Part shown: piece after piece, positions 9,062 through 18,232 of the stretch
How positions within the stretch are numbered: the first letter of the stretch is position 1
Layout: every line of letters begins with the position of its first letter
NCBI GenBank assembly: GCA_946413985.1
Contig: CAMKMS010000011.1
Coordinates: 1-32,316 of the forward strand
DNA from: an uncultured Mycoplasmatota bacterium
GTDB lineage: Bacteria > Bacillota_I > Bacilli_A > RF39 > UBA660
DNA length: 32,316 nucleotides
Reading direction: 5' to 3'
Made by a program: the position numbers and the translations under genes
Notes under the pieces: generated by a model
Told to the model about the DNA's origin: nothing
Database searches by the model: none
Seen by the model: the letters and a program-made list of their open reading frames with translations, nothing else

Positions 9062-9565
9062 ATGTTATTAAAAGATTTAAAAGAGATAACTAATAATATA
9101 AATGTAGATGAGTATTTATTATTATATAATCATATTCGAGATAATATGCCTTATAAAGAATGGCTTGGAACATTTAGTAGGGAAGAAATAGAAAATATTT
9201 TAAAAAGTGGTGGAAAGATATGGATGTATTATGATAAAAATCTTCCTGTTTGTTCATCTTTTTATATTCCATCTTCAAATAGAACACTTAAAAAACATAA
9301 CGTTATATATGATGAAAAAGAAACTGGTAGTTTGGGTCCAATAATGATAAGAAAAGAATATGTTGGAAATGGTTTACAAATTGCTATGATGAAAGTTATT
9401 GATGATTATGCGCTTAGTATAGGAAAAAAATATATGTTTACAAAAGCACATTCTAATAACATTTATTCAATTAACAATATTTTAAAAGATGGTTATAAAT
9501 TAGTTGATAAATATGATAATGAAAGAGGAAATATAAGTGCATTTATAAAAATAATAAAGGAGTAA
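9062..9565 (+). CDS. GNAT-like N-acetyltransferase
   Basis: GSLGPIMIRKEYVGNGLQIAMMKVIDDYALSIGKKYMFTKAHSNN fits GNAT motif A arrangement. Confidence 0.65.
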   Translation: MLLKDLKEITNNINVDEYLLLYNHIRDNMPYKEWLGTFSREEIENILKSGGKIWMYYDKNLPVCSSFYIPSSNRTLKKHNVIYDEKETGSLGPIMIRKEYVGNGLQIAMMKVIDDYALSIGKKYMFTKAHSNNIYSINNILKDGYKLVDKYDNERGNISAFIKIIKE

Positions 9566-9569
9566 TATA

Positions 9570-10697
9570 ATGGAAAGATTAGAAATAGTTGAATCAGATT
9601 TTTATGTATATATGTCTGAAAAAAATAAATTATACAAATATTATGGAAAAGATTATGCTAATGAGTTACCCAGAATATATAGACAAATTGCAAAGATATT
9701 TAATAGTGATAATTTTTTTACTGATGTAATTGAAAGAAGATTAAAAGATAGAAATTATAATGAAACTGCTTTAAAAGAATTAGAATTACATTTATTAACT
9801 AGATTATATTATTTTAATGATGAAGATTTTAAAAAAATAGGTGATGCTAAATCAATTAGTGAAATAAAAGATAGTTATATTATTGAAAAAATTAATAAAA
9901 TATTTAGTGATCAGAAAGAAAAAGATTTTTTTGATATCATGAGTTCAATTACAAATATTATGTTTAATAATTGTGTCTATGATTTATTATCAGATTATGT
10001 TAGGAAGAAAGAACCAGCATTAACTGATTGTAGTGGAGTTGAAGACTATGAAACATGTGACTTTATCATAGATAAATATCATCAATTTATTAGTACATAT
10101 GGAATTGAAGGAACTCCAAGTACACCTTTAATTGATGAAAAAGGAAATGTTATTATAGAAAAGGGAGATGTATTTCATGGAACATCATATTCTGAAGATG
10201 TTATAGAAAGTATGGCATATAAAGGTTTGGAATCTGGACAATTACATGGAGTGGCTGAAGATGGTGAAACATTCTTCTGTGTTGATTTTTTTAAAGCTAA
10301 TAGAAACTGTACTATTGATGAAGTATGTAGGATGGGAAAAACTTATACAAATGGCGCTAATAGAATAGTTTTTGTAATTAGAAATAGAGACTTAAAAGGT
10401 GAAAATGCTATGTTTCCTTCTTTAACCAATTATGATGCTTATGATGAAGAAAGTATTGAAGGAAAAATGGTACGAGAAATTGTTAATTTAAATGGTTTAC
10501 CTCTTAATAAAGATACAGGTTCATCTATATTAATGGGCATACCAGCATGTATGATATCAGCTATTATTGTTAATTCTAAAATAGAAAATGATTTAAACAA
10601 AATAGAATTTTTGTCTTCTCATTTTCCTAAAGCATATATAGTAGGAAGAAGTAGTGGAATGGTTATTAAACAACCTATAGATAGTTATCAATTATAA
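9570..10697 (+). CDS. Uncharacterised protein with possible ADP-ribosyltransferase-like C-terminal half
   Basis: Intact 375-aa ORF; GDVFHGTSYSEDVIESMAYKGLESGQLHG...FFCVDFFKA...NRIVFVIRNRDL resembles H/Y-x-G-T-S ART-fold openings; weak. Confidence 0.4.
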   Translation: MERLEIVESDFYVYMSEKNKLYKYYGKDYANELPRIYRQIAKIFNSDNFFTDVIERRLKDRNYNETALKELELHLLTRLYYFNDEDFKKIGDAKSISEIKDSYIIEKINKIFSDQKEKDFFDIMSSITNIMFNNCVYDLLSDYVRKKEPALTDCSGVEDYETCDFIIDKYHQFISTYGIEGTPSTPLIDEKGNVIIEKGDVFHGTSYSEDVIESMAYKGLESGQLHGVAEDGETFFCVDFFKANRNCTIDEVCRMGKTYTNGANRIVFVIRNRDLKGENAMFPSLTNYDAYDEESIEGKMVREIVNLNGLPLNKDTGSSILMGIPACMISAIIVNSKIENDLNKIEFLSSHFPKAYIVGRSSGMVIKQPIDSYQL

Positions 10698-10714
10698 ATA
10701 AGAAAGGAAAAAAT

Positions 10715-11182
10715 ATGAAAGATTTATCTTTAATGATTGATGATGTTAAATTTAACTTTAGATCAGGACTAATGATTTCAAAGGGGGACGATATTTTAGT
10801 AGAATGTAATCCTAATATTGATTTTGTTATTTTACCAGGAGGAAGAGTAAAAACTTTAGAAAGTACACTTGAAGCGTTAAAAAGAGAAATAAAAGAGGAA
10901 ATGGGAATTATACTTAAAGATGAAGAAGTTAAATTTATTTCTATCATTGAAAATTTTTTTGAGCTTGATAATAAAAAATATCATGAATTGTATTTTTTAT
11001 ATAAATTAAATGTTAAAGATGATAAAAGATTTAAAAAAGATATGAAAAATATGGATTCAAAACAAAGTTATTATAAGTGGGTCAATAAAAATAAACTAAA
11101 AGAAGTAAATTTATTACCGGAAGTTTTAATAGAAACTATTAATTCTATTAATATTTCACATTTTATAAATAAAGATTTATAG
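10715..11182 (+). CDS. Nudix hydrolase
   Basis: Perfect Nudix box GRVKTLESTLEALKREIKEEMGI; 17 nt after upstream gene. Confidence 0.92.
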   Translation: MKDLSLMIDDVKFNFRSGLMISKGDDILVECNPNIDFVILPGGRVKTLESTLEALKREIKEEMGIILKDEEVKFISIIENFFELDNKKYHELYFLYKLNVKDDKRFKKDMKNMDSKQSYYKWVNKNKLKEVNLLPEVLIETINSINISHFINKDL

Positions 11183-11190
11183 GAGAAAAA

Positions 11191-11673
11191 ATGGAAATAA
11201 TTGAATATGAAAGCAAATATTTAGAAGATGTAAAAGATTTATTAGTTGAACTTGAAGAATATATTTTAACAATTGATAAAGATAACTTAGATCAATTACA
11301 TCCAGAATATAGAGATAAAATGGCGGTAATTGATTTAGAAGAAGTAAAAAATAATAATGGTAAATGTTATTTAGTTATTCAAAATGAAAAAGCAGTTGGT
11401 CTCATAATGGGAGCAGTTGATGTTTATGATGAATATGATTATTTGGATTATAAATGTCCAAAAAGAGGAGTAATAACTGAACTAATTATCTCTAAAAAAA
11501 TAAGAAGTAAAGGACTTGGCCAACAGCTTATGAAAAGAATGGAAGATTATTTTAAAAGTATTGGTTGTGAATATGTAGCAGTAGAAGTATTTGCTTATAA
11601 TGATCCTGCTATTAGTTTTTATGAAAAGCAAGGATATCATGCTAGATGCTATACTGATATAAAGAAGATATAA
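11191..11673 (+). CDS. GNAT family N-acetyltransferase
   Basis: VITELIISKKIRSKGLGQQLMKRMEDYFKSIGCEYVAVEVFAYNDPAISFYEKQGY. Confidence 0.92.
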   Translation: MEIIEYESKYLEDVKDLLVELEEYILTIDKDNLDQLHPEYRDKMAVIDLEEVKNNNGKCYLVIQNEKAVGLIMGAVDVYDEYDYLDYKCPKRGVITELIISKKIRSKGLGQQLMKRMEDYFKSIGCEYVAVEVFAYNDPAISFYEKQGYHARCYTDIKKI

Positions 11674-11736
11674 ATTGATTTTAAGATTTTTAATACTTTT
11701 TGTGATATAATTACATCGGTGGGATAATATATTATA

Positions 11737-11922
11737 ATGGAGGAAAAAATGGAAGAAAAGAAATGTAATTGTTCAAGTGATTGCAAATGTGGTTGCCAAG
11801 AAGGAAAAGAATGCACATGCAAAGATGAGAAATGTAGTTGTGATGAAAAATGTACATGCGGATGTGATGAAGATTGTAATTGCGATGAAAATTGTACATG
11901 TGGTTGTCAAGATGAAAAATAA
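11737..11922 (+). CDS. Metallothionein-like Cys-rich miniprotein
   Basis: 61 aa with 17 Cys in CxC and CxCGC arrangements; own extended -10 at 11703-11711 and terminator. Confidence 0.75.
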   Translation: MEEKMEEKKCNCSSDCKCGCQEGKECTCKDEKCSCDEKCTCGCDEDCNCDENCTCGCQDEK

Positions 11923-11943
11923 AAGACTAAAAAGTCTTTTTTT
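11921..11943 (+). terminator. Rho-independent terminator
   Basis: AAAAGACT-aaaa-AGTCTTTT then TTT. Confidence 0.85.
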
Positions 11944-11995
11944 ATGTTAATGAATTATTAAAATATGTTATAATAAAATGCAGTGAGATTGAAAA

Positions 11996-12856
11996 ATGAA
12001 AAAAGTATTTGGTGAATTAAAAATAACTTGGCCAAAATTGTTAATTGCTTCAGTATTAATTGGTATATATACTGCATGTTCTGTTTTGATTCCAATAACT
12101 AGACATACTTCCTTTAGTGATTTGAGCGCTACTTTTGAAGTGTGGATACTTTTTGGTATATTAATAATAGTTAATAGTAAGTCTAATAAAGAATCAGCAT
12201 TAAAATGTTTTGTATTTTTTTTAATTAGTCAGCCATTAATATATTTAATTCAAGACATTGTAGAGCATACTAATTTATTTCAAACATATTATTCTACATG
12301 GTTTATATGGACACTATTTTGTTTACCAATGGGCTATTTGGGATACTATATGAAAAAAGATAAATGGTGGGGATTATTAATTTTAACTCCTATATTAGTT
12401 TTACTTGGATTTCAATATAATTACTATTTATATACTTTAAAGTTTACTTTTCCAAAACATATTTTAACAGTATTATTCTGTTTATTAACATTAATAATCT
12501 ATCCATTATATATTTTTAAAGATAAAATGGTTAGAATACTTGGATTAATTATTAGTACTTTAATTATAATTATATTTACTATAATGAGTTTTATAAATGA
12601 TAATGTTTATAGTACTGAAGTTTTAATATCTGGTAATAAATATCAGTTTGATAATACATGTAGTGTTACTAATTATGATGAAAGCATTGGAGATTTAAGT
12701 ATTAAATTAATAGAAAGTATCAATGATTATTCTATTCATGGTGAGTTTAAAAAAGAAGGAAAAACATCATTTGTATTAGAATGTCCTGAATATAAGAAAA
12801 TATTTGACCTTACAGTTAAAAATAGTACTTATGATATAGAAGAGAGAGCTGAATAA
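11996..12856 (+). CDS. Multi-TM membrane protein with C-terminal soluble domain
   Basis: Several long hydrophobic segments then polar tail. Confidence 0.7.
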   Translation: MKKVFGELKITWPKLLIASVLIGIYTACSVLIPITRHTSFSDLSATFEVWILFGILIIVNSKSNKESALKCFVFFLISQPLIYLIQDIVEHTNLFQTYYSTWFIWTLFCLPMGYLGYYMKKDKWWGLLILTPILVLLGFQYNYYLYTLKFTFPKHILTVLFCLLTLIIYPLYIFKDKMVRILGLIISTLIIIIFTIMSFINDNVYSTEVLISGNKYQFDNTCSVTNYDESIGDLSIKLIESINDYSIHGEFKKEGKTSFVLECPEYKKIFDLTVKNSTYDIEERAE

Positions 12857-12858
12857 AT

Positions 12859-13068
12859 ATGAAGACTTTAAAATTAATCCTAAGTATATTATCTATTATT
12901 ATTGTAGTGTTAACAATAATATCCTATATAAGAATAAGAATAGTTTTAAAATCTAAAAAGAAAATAGAAAAATCTTTCTTAGAAAAAAGAGTTAAATTAT
13001 TTATTGTTTTAACAATAATTACTTTAATATTAGGCATTATTACTATGATTATTAATATTATTATTTGA
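12859..13068 (+). CDS. Small two-TM protein
   Basis: Two hydrophobic helices; starts 2 nt after upstream stop. Confidence 0.6.
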   Translation: MKTLKLILSILSIIIVVLTIISYIRIRIVLKSKKKIEKSFLEKRVKLFIVLTIITLILGIITMIINIII

Positions 13069-13078
13069 TAAAGAAAGG

Positions 13079-13267
13079 ATGAAAATGAAAAAGGTAAAAG
13101 AAATAGCATTATTCTTCTTAGTATGTTATATATCTTGCTTTATTACAAATTTTGTAATTGATAAGTTTGTTTTTAATACTAGCTTATTAATTGATTCATT
13201 ATTTATAGCATTTGGATGTACAATTGGATGGATAATTGTTTTAGCAATTAAAGAAAAGATAAAATAA
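13079..13267 (+). CDS. Small membrane protein
   Basis: Hydrophobic 62-63 aa ORF with aaaggatg RBS region; ATG 13079 or 13085. Confidence 0.55.
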   Translation: MKMKKVKEIALFFLVCYISCFITNFVIDKFVFNTSLLIDSLFIAFGCTIGWIIVLAIKEKIK

Positions 13268-13285
13268 TTATATTGGGGGAAACAC

Positions 13286-14320
13286 ATGAATGATTATTAC
13301 AAGAATATAAATAAAAGAATAAAAGAGTATTTTGATATACTAGAACCAGATTATCCACATTGGTTAGATGAATATATTAATACAGAAGAACTATTGACAC
13401 AAAGATATATAAGTACTACATGTGGAACAATTTATTCTGATTTATTTGAGAGTAGTTTCTTTTATTCAAGTTTAGATCATAGTGTTGCGGTTGCTTTAAT
13501 AATATGGCATTTTACTCATGATAAAAAACAGACTTTGTCTGGATTGTTTCATGATATAGCAACTCCAGTATTTAAACATTGTATTGATTTTATGAATAAA
13601 GATTATATGACTCAAGAATCAACAGAAGAATTAACTACAAAAATGATTGAAAAATCTTCTGATGTATTAGAGTTATTAAAAAGAGATAATATTAAATTAG
13701 AAGAAATAGATAACTATCATATTTATCCTATAGCTGATAATGATACACCAAAATTATCTTCAGATAGATTAGAGTATTCTTTATCTAATGCATTATTTAC
13801 ATATCCATTATTAGATATAAATAGTGTTAGGGAAATATATAATGATATTGAAATACAAAAAAATGAATATGATGAAATAGAACTGGGTTTTAAAACTAAA
13901 AAAATGGCAAGATTATTTGTTAAAGTAACAAGTAAAATGTCAGTAATATATAGAGAAGATAGAACAAGATATTCTATGCAATTCTTAGCAGATATTGTTA
14001 AAAGGTTAAAAGAAGATGGATTAATAACAATAAAAGAATTATATGATATAAAAGAAGAAGATTTTATAGAAATGATTAATAAATCAAAATATGGAAATGT
14101 TTTTAATATTTGGAGAAAAGCTAAAAAAGTTAAGACTTCAAGTATTGAACCAAAAGATGTTTATTTTGTTCATTTAGAAACAAAAGTTAGATACATTAAT
14201 CCATTGGTTAATGGAAAAAGAATATATGATGAATGTAAAATTGCTAAAAAAATGATTGATAAAAATTTATCATATGAGCAAAATAATTATGTATACTTAA
14301 ATGAAATTAAAGATTTTTAA
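13286..14320 (+). CDS. HD-domain phosphohydrolase-like protein
   Basis: SLDHSVAVALIIWHFTHDKKQTLSGLFHDIATPVFKH gives H...HD; gggggaa RBS. Confidence 0.85.
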   Translation: MNDYYKNINKRIKEYFDILEPDYPHWLDEYINTEELLTQRYISTTCGTIYSDLFESSFFYSSLDHSVAVALIIWHFTHDKKQTLSGLFHDIATPVFKHCIDFMNKDYMTQESTEELTTKMIEKSSDVLELLKRDNIKLEEIDNYHIYPIADNDTPKLSSDRLEYSLSNALFTYPLLDINSVREIYNDIEIQKNEYDEIELGFKTKKMARLFVKVTSKMSVIYREDRTRYSMQFLADIVKRLKEDGLITIKELYDIKEEDFIEMINKSKYGNVFNIWRKAKKVKTSSIEPKDVYFVHLETKVRYINPLVNGKRIYDECKIAKKMIDKNLSYEQNNYVYLNEIKDF

Positions 14321-14378
14321 TATTCGTTTAATATTGTGGTTTTATATTTAATATGAAAAAAATAAGAGGTGATTTTTT

Positions 14379-15611
14379 ATGGTAAAGAAAAAAGAGGAAG
14401 TAGAAGAATTAAAAAAAGAAGAAGTAGAAAAGAAAGATGAACCAAAGGTAATTTATAAAGAAAAAGATAATAACAATTTTATATATGGGATATTAATTGC
14501 AATACTAATTATTATTGTTATTGTTGTTTTGTTATGGCAAGGAGGTATATTAAATTTTGAATCAAATAAGAATAGTAATGTTGATTTAAAGTATACTGAA
14601 ACAAACACTAAGATAAAAGAAGGAGTTTATGTTACAGATGTATCTGAAATAGTTGAAGATGTTATGCCTGCTATTGTTTCTATTACTAGTAAAACGTTAG
14701 TTAAATCTGGTTACTATGGATTTAATTTTTATGGAACAGAAAGATATACTGAGGGAGCAGGTTCTGGTATCATAGTTGGAAAAAGCGATACTGAATTATT
14801 AATATTAACCAATTATCATGTTGTTGAAGATTCAAAAGAACTATCTGTTCAATTTATTAATGAAAAAAGTTATGATGCTACTATTAAGGGTAATAGTGAA
14901 AGAAGAGATATAGCTGTTATTTCAATTCCATTAAAAAATATTGATACTGAAACATTAAAAGCAATTAAAGTAGCAACACTAGGTGACTCAAATACTTTAA
15001 AGGTAGGAAATGGTGTAATTGCTATTGGTAATGCTCTTGGTTATGGTCAATCAGTAACAACAGGAGTAGTTAGTGCATTAAATAGAAAAGTAAGTATTGA
15101 TAACACTAATTATAAAATGATTCAAATAGATGCAGCTATTAATGGTGGAAATAGTGGTGGAGCACTTCTTGATAGCACTGGAGCAGTAGTAGGAATTAAC
15201 TCAGCAAAATATTCTTCAAGTGGTTCTTCAACATCTGCAAGTGTAGAAGGTATGGGATTTGCAATTCCAATTTCTGATGTAAAAGATTTAATTACTAAAT
15301 TAATGAATGGTGAAGAAGATACTAAAGGCGGAACTATTGGTATAGAAGGATATATTATAGAAAAAGACAATAATATGAATATTCCACAAGGATTCTATAT
15401 TTCAAGAATAGTTTCAGGAAGTGGTGCTGATAAAGCAGGACTAGAAATAGGTTATGTAATAGTTGGAATAGAGGGTAATAAAGTAGAAGAATTTAGTGAT
15501 ATTCAAGATGTGCTTTATGAAAAGAGTAAGGGTGATACCATTACATTAACTATTAAGTATCCAAGTAAGAATGAATATAAAGAAAAGAAGGTTAGAGTAA
15601 CACTTTCATAA
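14379..15611 (+). CDS. HtrA/DegP-like trypsin serine protease with PDZ domain, N-terminal TM anchor
   Basis: LTNYHVVED (His), RRDIAVISI (Asp), GGNSGGALLDSTGAVVGINSA (Ser); C-terminal PDZ-like IVSGSGADKAGLEIGYVIVGI. Confidence 0.93.
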   Translation: MVKKKEEVEELKKEEVEKKDEPKVIYKEKDNNNFIYGILIAILIIIVIVVLLWQGGILNFESNKNSNVDLKYTETNTKIKEGVYVTDVSEIVEDVMPAIVSITSKTLVKSGYYGFNFYGTERYTEGAGSGIIVGKSDTELLILTNYHVVEDSKELSVQFINEKSYDATIKGNSERRDIAVISIPLKNIDTETLKAIKVATLGDSNTLKVGNGVIAIGNALGYGQSVTTGVVSALNRKVSIDNTNYKMIQIDAAINGGNSGGALLDSTGAVVGINSAKYSSSGSSTSASVEGMGFAIPISDVKDLITKLMNGEEDTKGGTIGIEGYIIEKDNNMNIPQGFYISRIVSGSGADKAGLEIGYVIVGIEGNKVEEFSDIQDVLYEKSKGDTITLTIKYPSKNEYKEKKVRVTLS

Positions 15612-15662
15612 GAATGATTTATTTCATTCTTTTTTTTTATAAAAAAATACTCATAAAGAGTA

Positions 15663-16136
15663 TTATAAACATTTACAATTATAGTCATATAATAGTTCAT
15701 TAACATCATCTAAATTATATATTTTATTGATAAAACAAAATCTTATTATTAAATCAAAATAATTGTTTTTAGGAAGAGAATATGAAGCGGATTCAAGTAA
15801 TTCTAATAATTCGTTTTCATTAAGTTCAAGTGATAAACCTAATAGTATTATTGTTTCTTTACTTGGATGATAATGTATATCACTTCTAATTTTTGAGAAT
15901 AATCTTCTATCAATATTAACTTTATTATAAACATCTGAATCTTTTAGATTTTTACTATCTATGTATTTAAATAGTAAACTTTGAAATTTATTCTCATCTT
16001 TATTATCATTTATATAATCATCTATGCTTAAACATTCAGCTTCTTCTAATACTGATGCACGCATATTACCAAGAAATAGTTTTTTTTCTTCTTTTATGAA
16101 ATTTTCTTTAATAAATAGTTTTAATTTTTCTTTCAT
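15663..16136 (-). CDS. Helical regulator-like protein divergent from a vWA gene
   Basis: DSDVYNKVNIDRRLFSKIRSDIHYHPSKETIILLGLSLELNENELLELLESASYSL looks like an HTH/XRE-like C-terminal domain. Confidence 0.65.
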   Translation of the reverse strand: MKEKLKLFIKENFIKEEKKLFLGNMRASVLEEAECLSIDDYINDNKDENKFQSLLFKYIDSKNLKDSDVYNKVNIDRRLFSKIRSDIHYHPSKETIILLGLSLELNENELLELLESASYSLPKNNYFDLIIRFCFINKIYNLDDVNELLYDYNCKCL

Positions 16137-16212
16137 AAAAATGTCCCTTTCTATGCGACCAAATCATTTTGCTTTTGTAATATCATTATATCAGAAAGAA
16201 GGAGGAAATAAA

Positions 16213-16833
16213 ATGAAAAAGAAAAATGAAATTGGAATGGATGTAATCTTTATTTTAGATAGAAGCGGATCTATGCATGGAAGTGAAGATGACACAATTG
16301 GAGGATTTAATAGTTATATCGAAAAAAACAAAAAGAATAATTATATGATAACTACTGTTTTATTTGATAATCAGTATGAACTATTATATGAAAGAGTGCC
16401 TATTAAAGATGTTAAGAAATTAACAAGAAAGGAATATTACACAAGAGGAAGCACTGCTTTACTTGACGCTATTGGAAGAAGTATTAATTATATAGATGAT
16501 AAAAAAAGTAAAAAAGCACTATTTATAATTACTACTGATGGATATGAAAATTCAAGTAGGGAATATACAAAGGAAGATATAAAAAAATTAATAAAAAAAC
16601 ATAAGAATTATGAATTTTTGTATATAGGCGCTGATATTGATTCATATAATGAAGGTGAGTTACTTGGAATTAGAAAAGAAAATATTTCAAATTATGTTAA
16701 AGATAAAAAAGGTATTGGAATGCTATTTGATGCAGTAGGGTGTGTATCAAAAAAAGTTATGATGAACGAAGAATTAGATACATCTTGGAAAGAAGAATTA
16801 GAAGATTACATTGATTCAAATAAAAAAAGCTAA
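16213..16833 (+). CDS. vWA domain protein (TerY-like)
   Basis: MIDAS motif FILDRSGSMHGSEDDTIGGFN, RGSTALLDAIG, FIITTDGYENSS; start at ATG 16213 with gaaggagg RBS (track start 16024 overlaps the opposite gene). Confidence 0.9.
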   Translation: MKKKNEIGMDVIFILDRSGSMHGSEDDTIGGFNSYIEKNKKNNYMITTVLFDNQYELLYERVPIKDVKKLTRKEYYTRGSTALLDAIGRSINYIDDKKSKKALFIITTDGYENSSREYTKEDIKKLIKKHKNYEFLYIGADIDSYNEGELLGIRKENISNYVKDKKGIGMLFDAVGCVSKKVMMNEELDTSWKEELEDYIDSNKKS

Positions 16834-16849
16834 GATTCTTAGCTTTTTA
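16824..16849. terminator. Bidirectional terminator
   Basis: AAAAAGCTAA-gattc-TTAGCTTTTT between convergent stops. Confidence 0.88.
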
Positions 16850-18175
16850 TTCTGTTATATACATTGCTTCTGGTAAACTTCTACTATTACCAAGTATTGT
16901 TTCTATATTACTAGAAGAAGAAGGTTTAAATAAAAGTGCAACAGAACCACCACCATCTAGATTAACTGCTGTTTTGCATCCCAGATTTAAGAATATTTTA
17001 ATTGCTTCATTTCTTGTTCCAGAAGAAGAAGTATAGAAAACAAAATTATTATCATTTACTTGACACATCATTTGCAACCCTTTTTTGGAACTATTAGTTC
17101 CAGGCATACGTGAATTACTATTAGTATAATTTGTTTTTTCTCCATTTAATATTACAGGAGCTGCGAATGTAAATGTATTTCTTATTCCTGAGTTGATAAC
17201 TTCTTGTGACCATTTTTCTTTTTCTTCTGAATTGGTTTTGCTTATTTTAGTGTCTTCGAATACCACCATTTGATTTTGAGGATTTATTCCAGTAATAAAC
17301 CAAGTTATTACATCTCCTTTTTTATATGCATTTCTTACCACTTTTCCATTTGTAATAACTATTGTTCCAACACTTGTTTTATTAAATGCAGGATATCTAC
17401 TAACACTACTAGCATCGTATGTATCTTTTAAATAAAAACCACTTGCATTCATGGCAACTATTAATTTTCCTGAAAGGTTATTTTCCTTTATTGCAGTTTT
17501 AACTAGTTCGCTTGGCTTAATTAATATTTTACCATATGGATTTGCGTCTTGTTTATTGATTTGATTATATGGATCTTGCATCCAAACTCTAGTTAAATAA
17601 TAGCTATTATTCTTTGTTATATATACTTTAAGTGTTTCAGTTTCTTCTTGCTTAACTATGTTTTCACCACTCTCAGGCTTTATAGGTTCAGCAACCTTTG
17701 GCTTTTTCTCTTCTTCAATTTTATCTTTAACTGCTTTTAATCTTTCTAGATATTTATTTTTTGCATTTGTATCTTTTATATTGATTAAATATGCCATTGC
17801 ATTATTATAATCAGTTATACTATTTGTTTCTTCAGCTTTACTTACTAACTCTTCAGCTCGATTATTATAAGCGCTTTTTATTGTTTCAACAGTTATATTT
17901 CCAAGACAATTTTCGTATTCACCATTATTTCCAGCAATGTTTGCTATTATTTTAACAAATGTTGGTATTAAGAATATTAAAACTGCCGCTATTATTTTAT
18001 TTACTATGGGTTTACTTATTTTATTTAATTCTGAATTAGTAACAGCCCTTACTAGTTCTATCATAGCACTAACTATTAATAGAATTGGTACTACTACTTT
18101 TATGATTGTTATTACAATTTGTATAATTCTAAGTACACCTAATGTTTCTGGTGCATCGCATATATTTAATATCAT
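16847..18175 (-). CDS. Fusion: two-TM TrbC/VirB2-like N-terminus + phosphodiester glycosidase (NAGPA) domain
   Basis: N-term hydrophobic pair with NKIIAAVLIFLIPTFVKIIANIAG; C-term NASGFYLKDTY... and GCKTAVNLDGGGSVALLF. Confidence 0.8.
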   Translation of the reverse strand: MILNICDAPETLGVLRIIQIVITIIKVVVPILLIVSAMIELVRAVTNSELNKISKPIVNKIIAAVLIFLIPTFVKIIANIAGNNGEYENCLGNITVETIKSAYNNRAEELVSKAEETNSITDYNNAMAYLINIKDTNAKNKYLERLKAVKDKIEEEKKPKVAEPIKPESGENIVKQEETETLKVYITKNNSYYLTRVWMQDPYNQINKQDANPYGKILIKPSELVKTAIKENNLSGKLIVAMNASGFYLKDTYDASSVSRYPAFNKTSVGTIVITNGKVVRNAYKKGDVITWFITGINPQNQMVVFEDTKISKTNSEEKEKWSQEVINSGIRNTFTFAAPVILNGEKTNYTNSNSRMPGTNSSKKGLQMMCQVNDNNFVFYTSSSGTRNEAIKIFLNLGCKTAVNLDGGGSVALLFKPSSSSNIETILGNSRSLPEAMYITE

Positions 18176-18232
18176 AATCTAAAACCTCTATTCTAATTCT
18201 ATCATAATTATTTACTTATGTAAAAAAGAAAA

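Noticed and set aside
15122-15370. Minus-strand 82-aa ORF
   Set aside because: Antisense to the HtrA catalytic Ser region, which is clearly coding on the plus strand.
16024-16212. N-terminal extension of the vWA ORF in the track
   Set aside because: Overlaps the divergent 157-aa gene; strong RBS and ATG at 16213 directly before the conserved vWA sequence.
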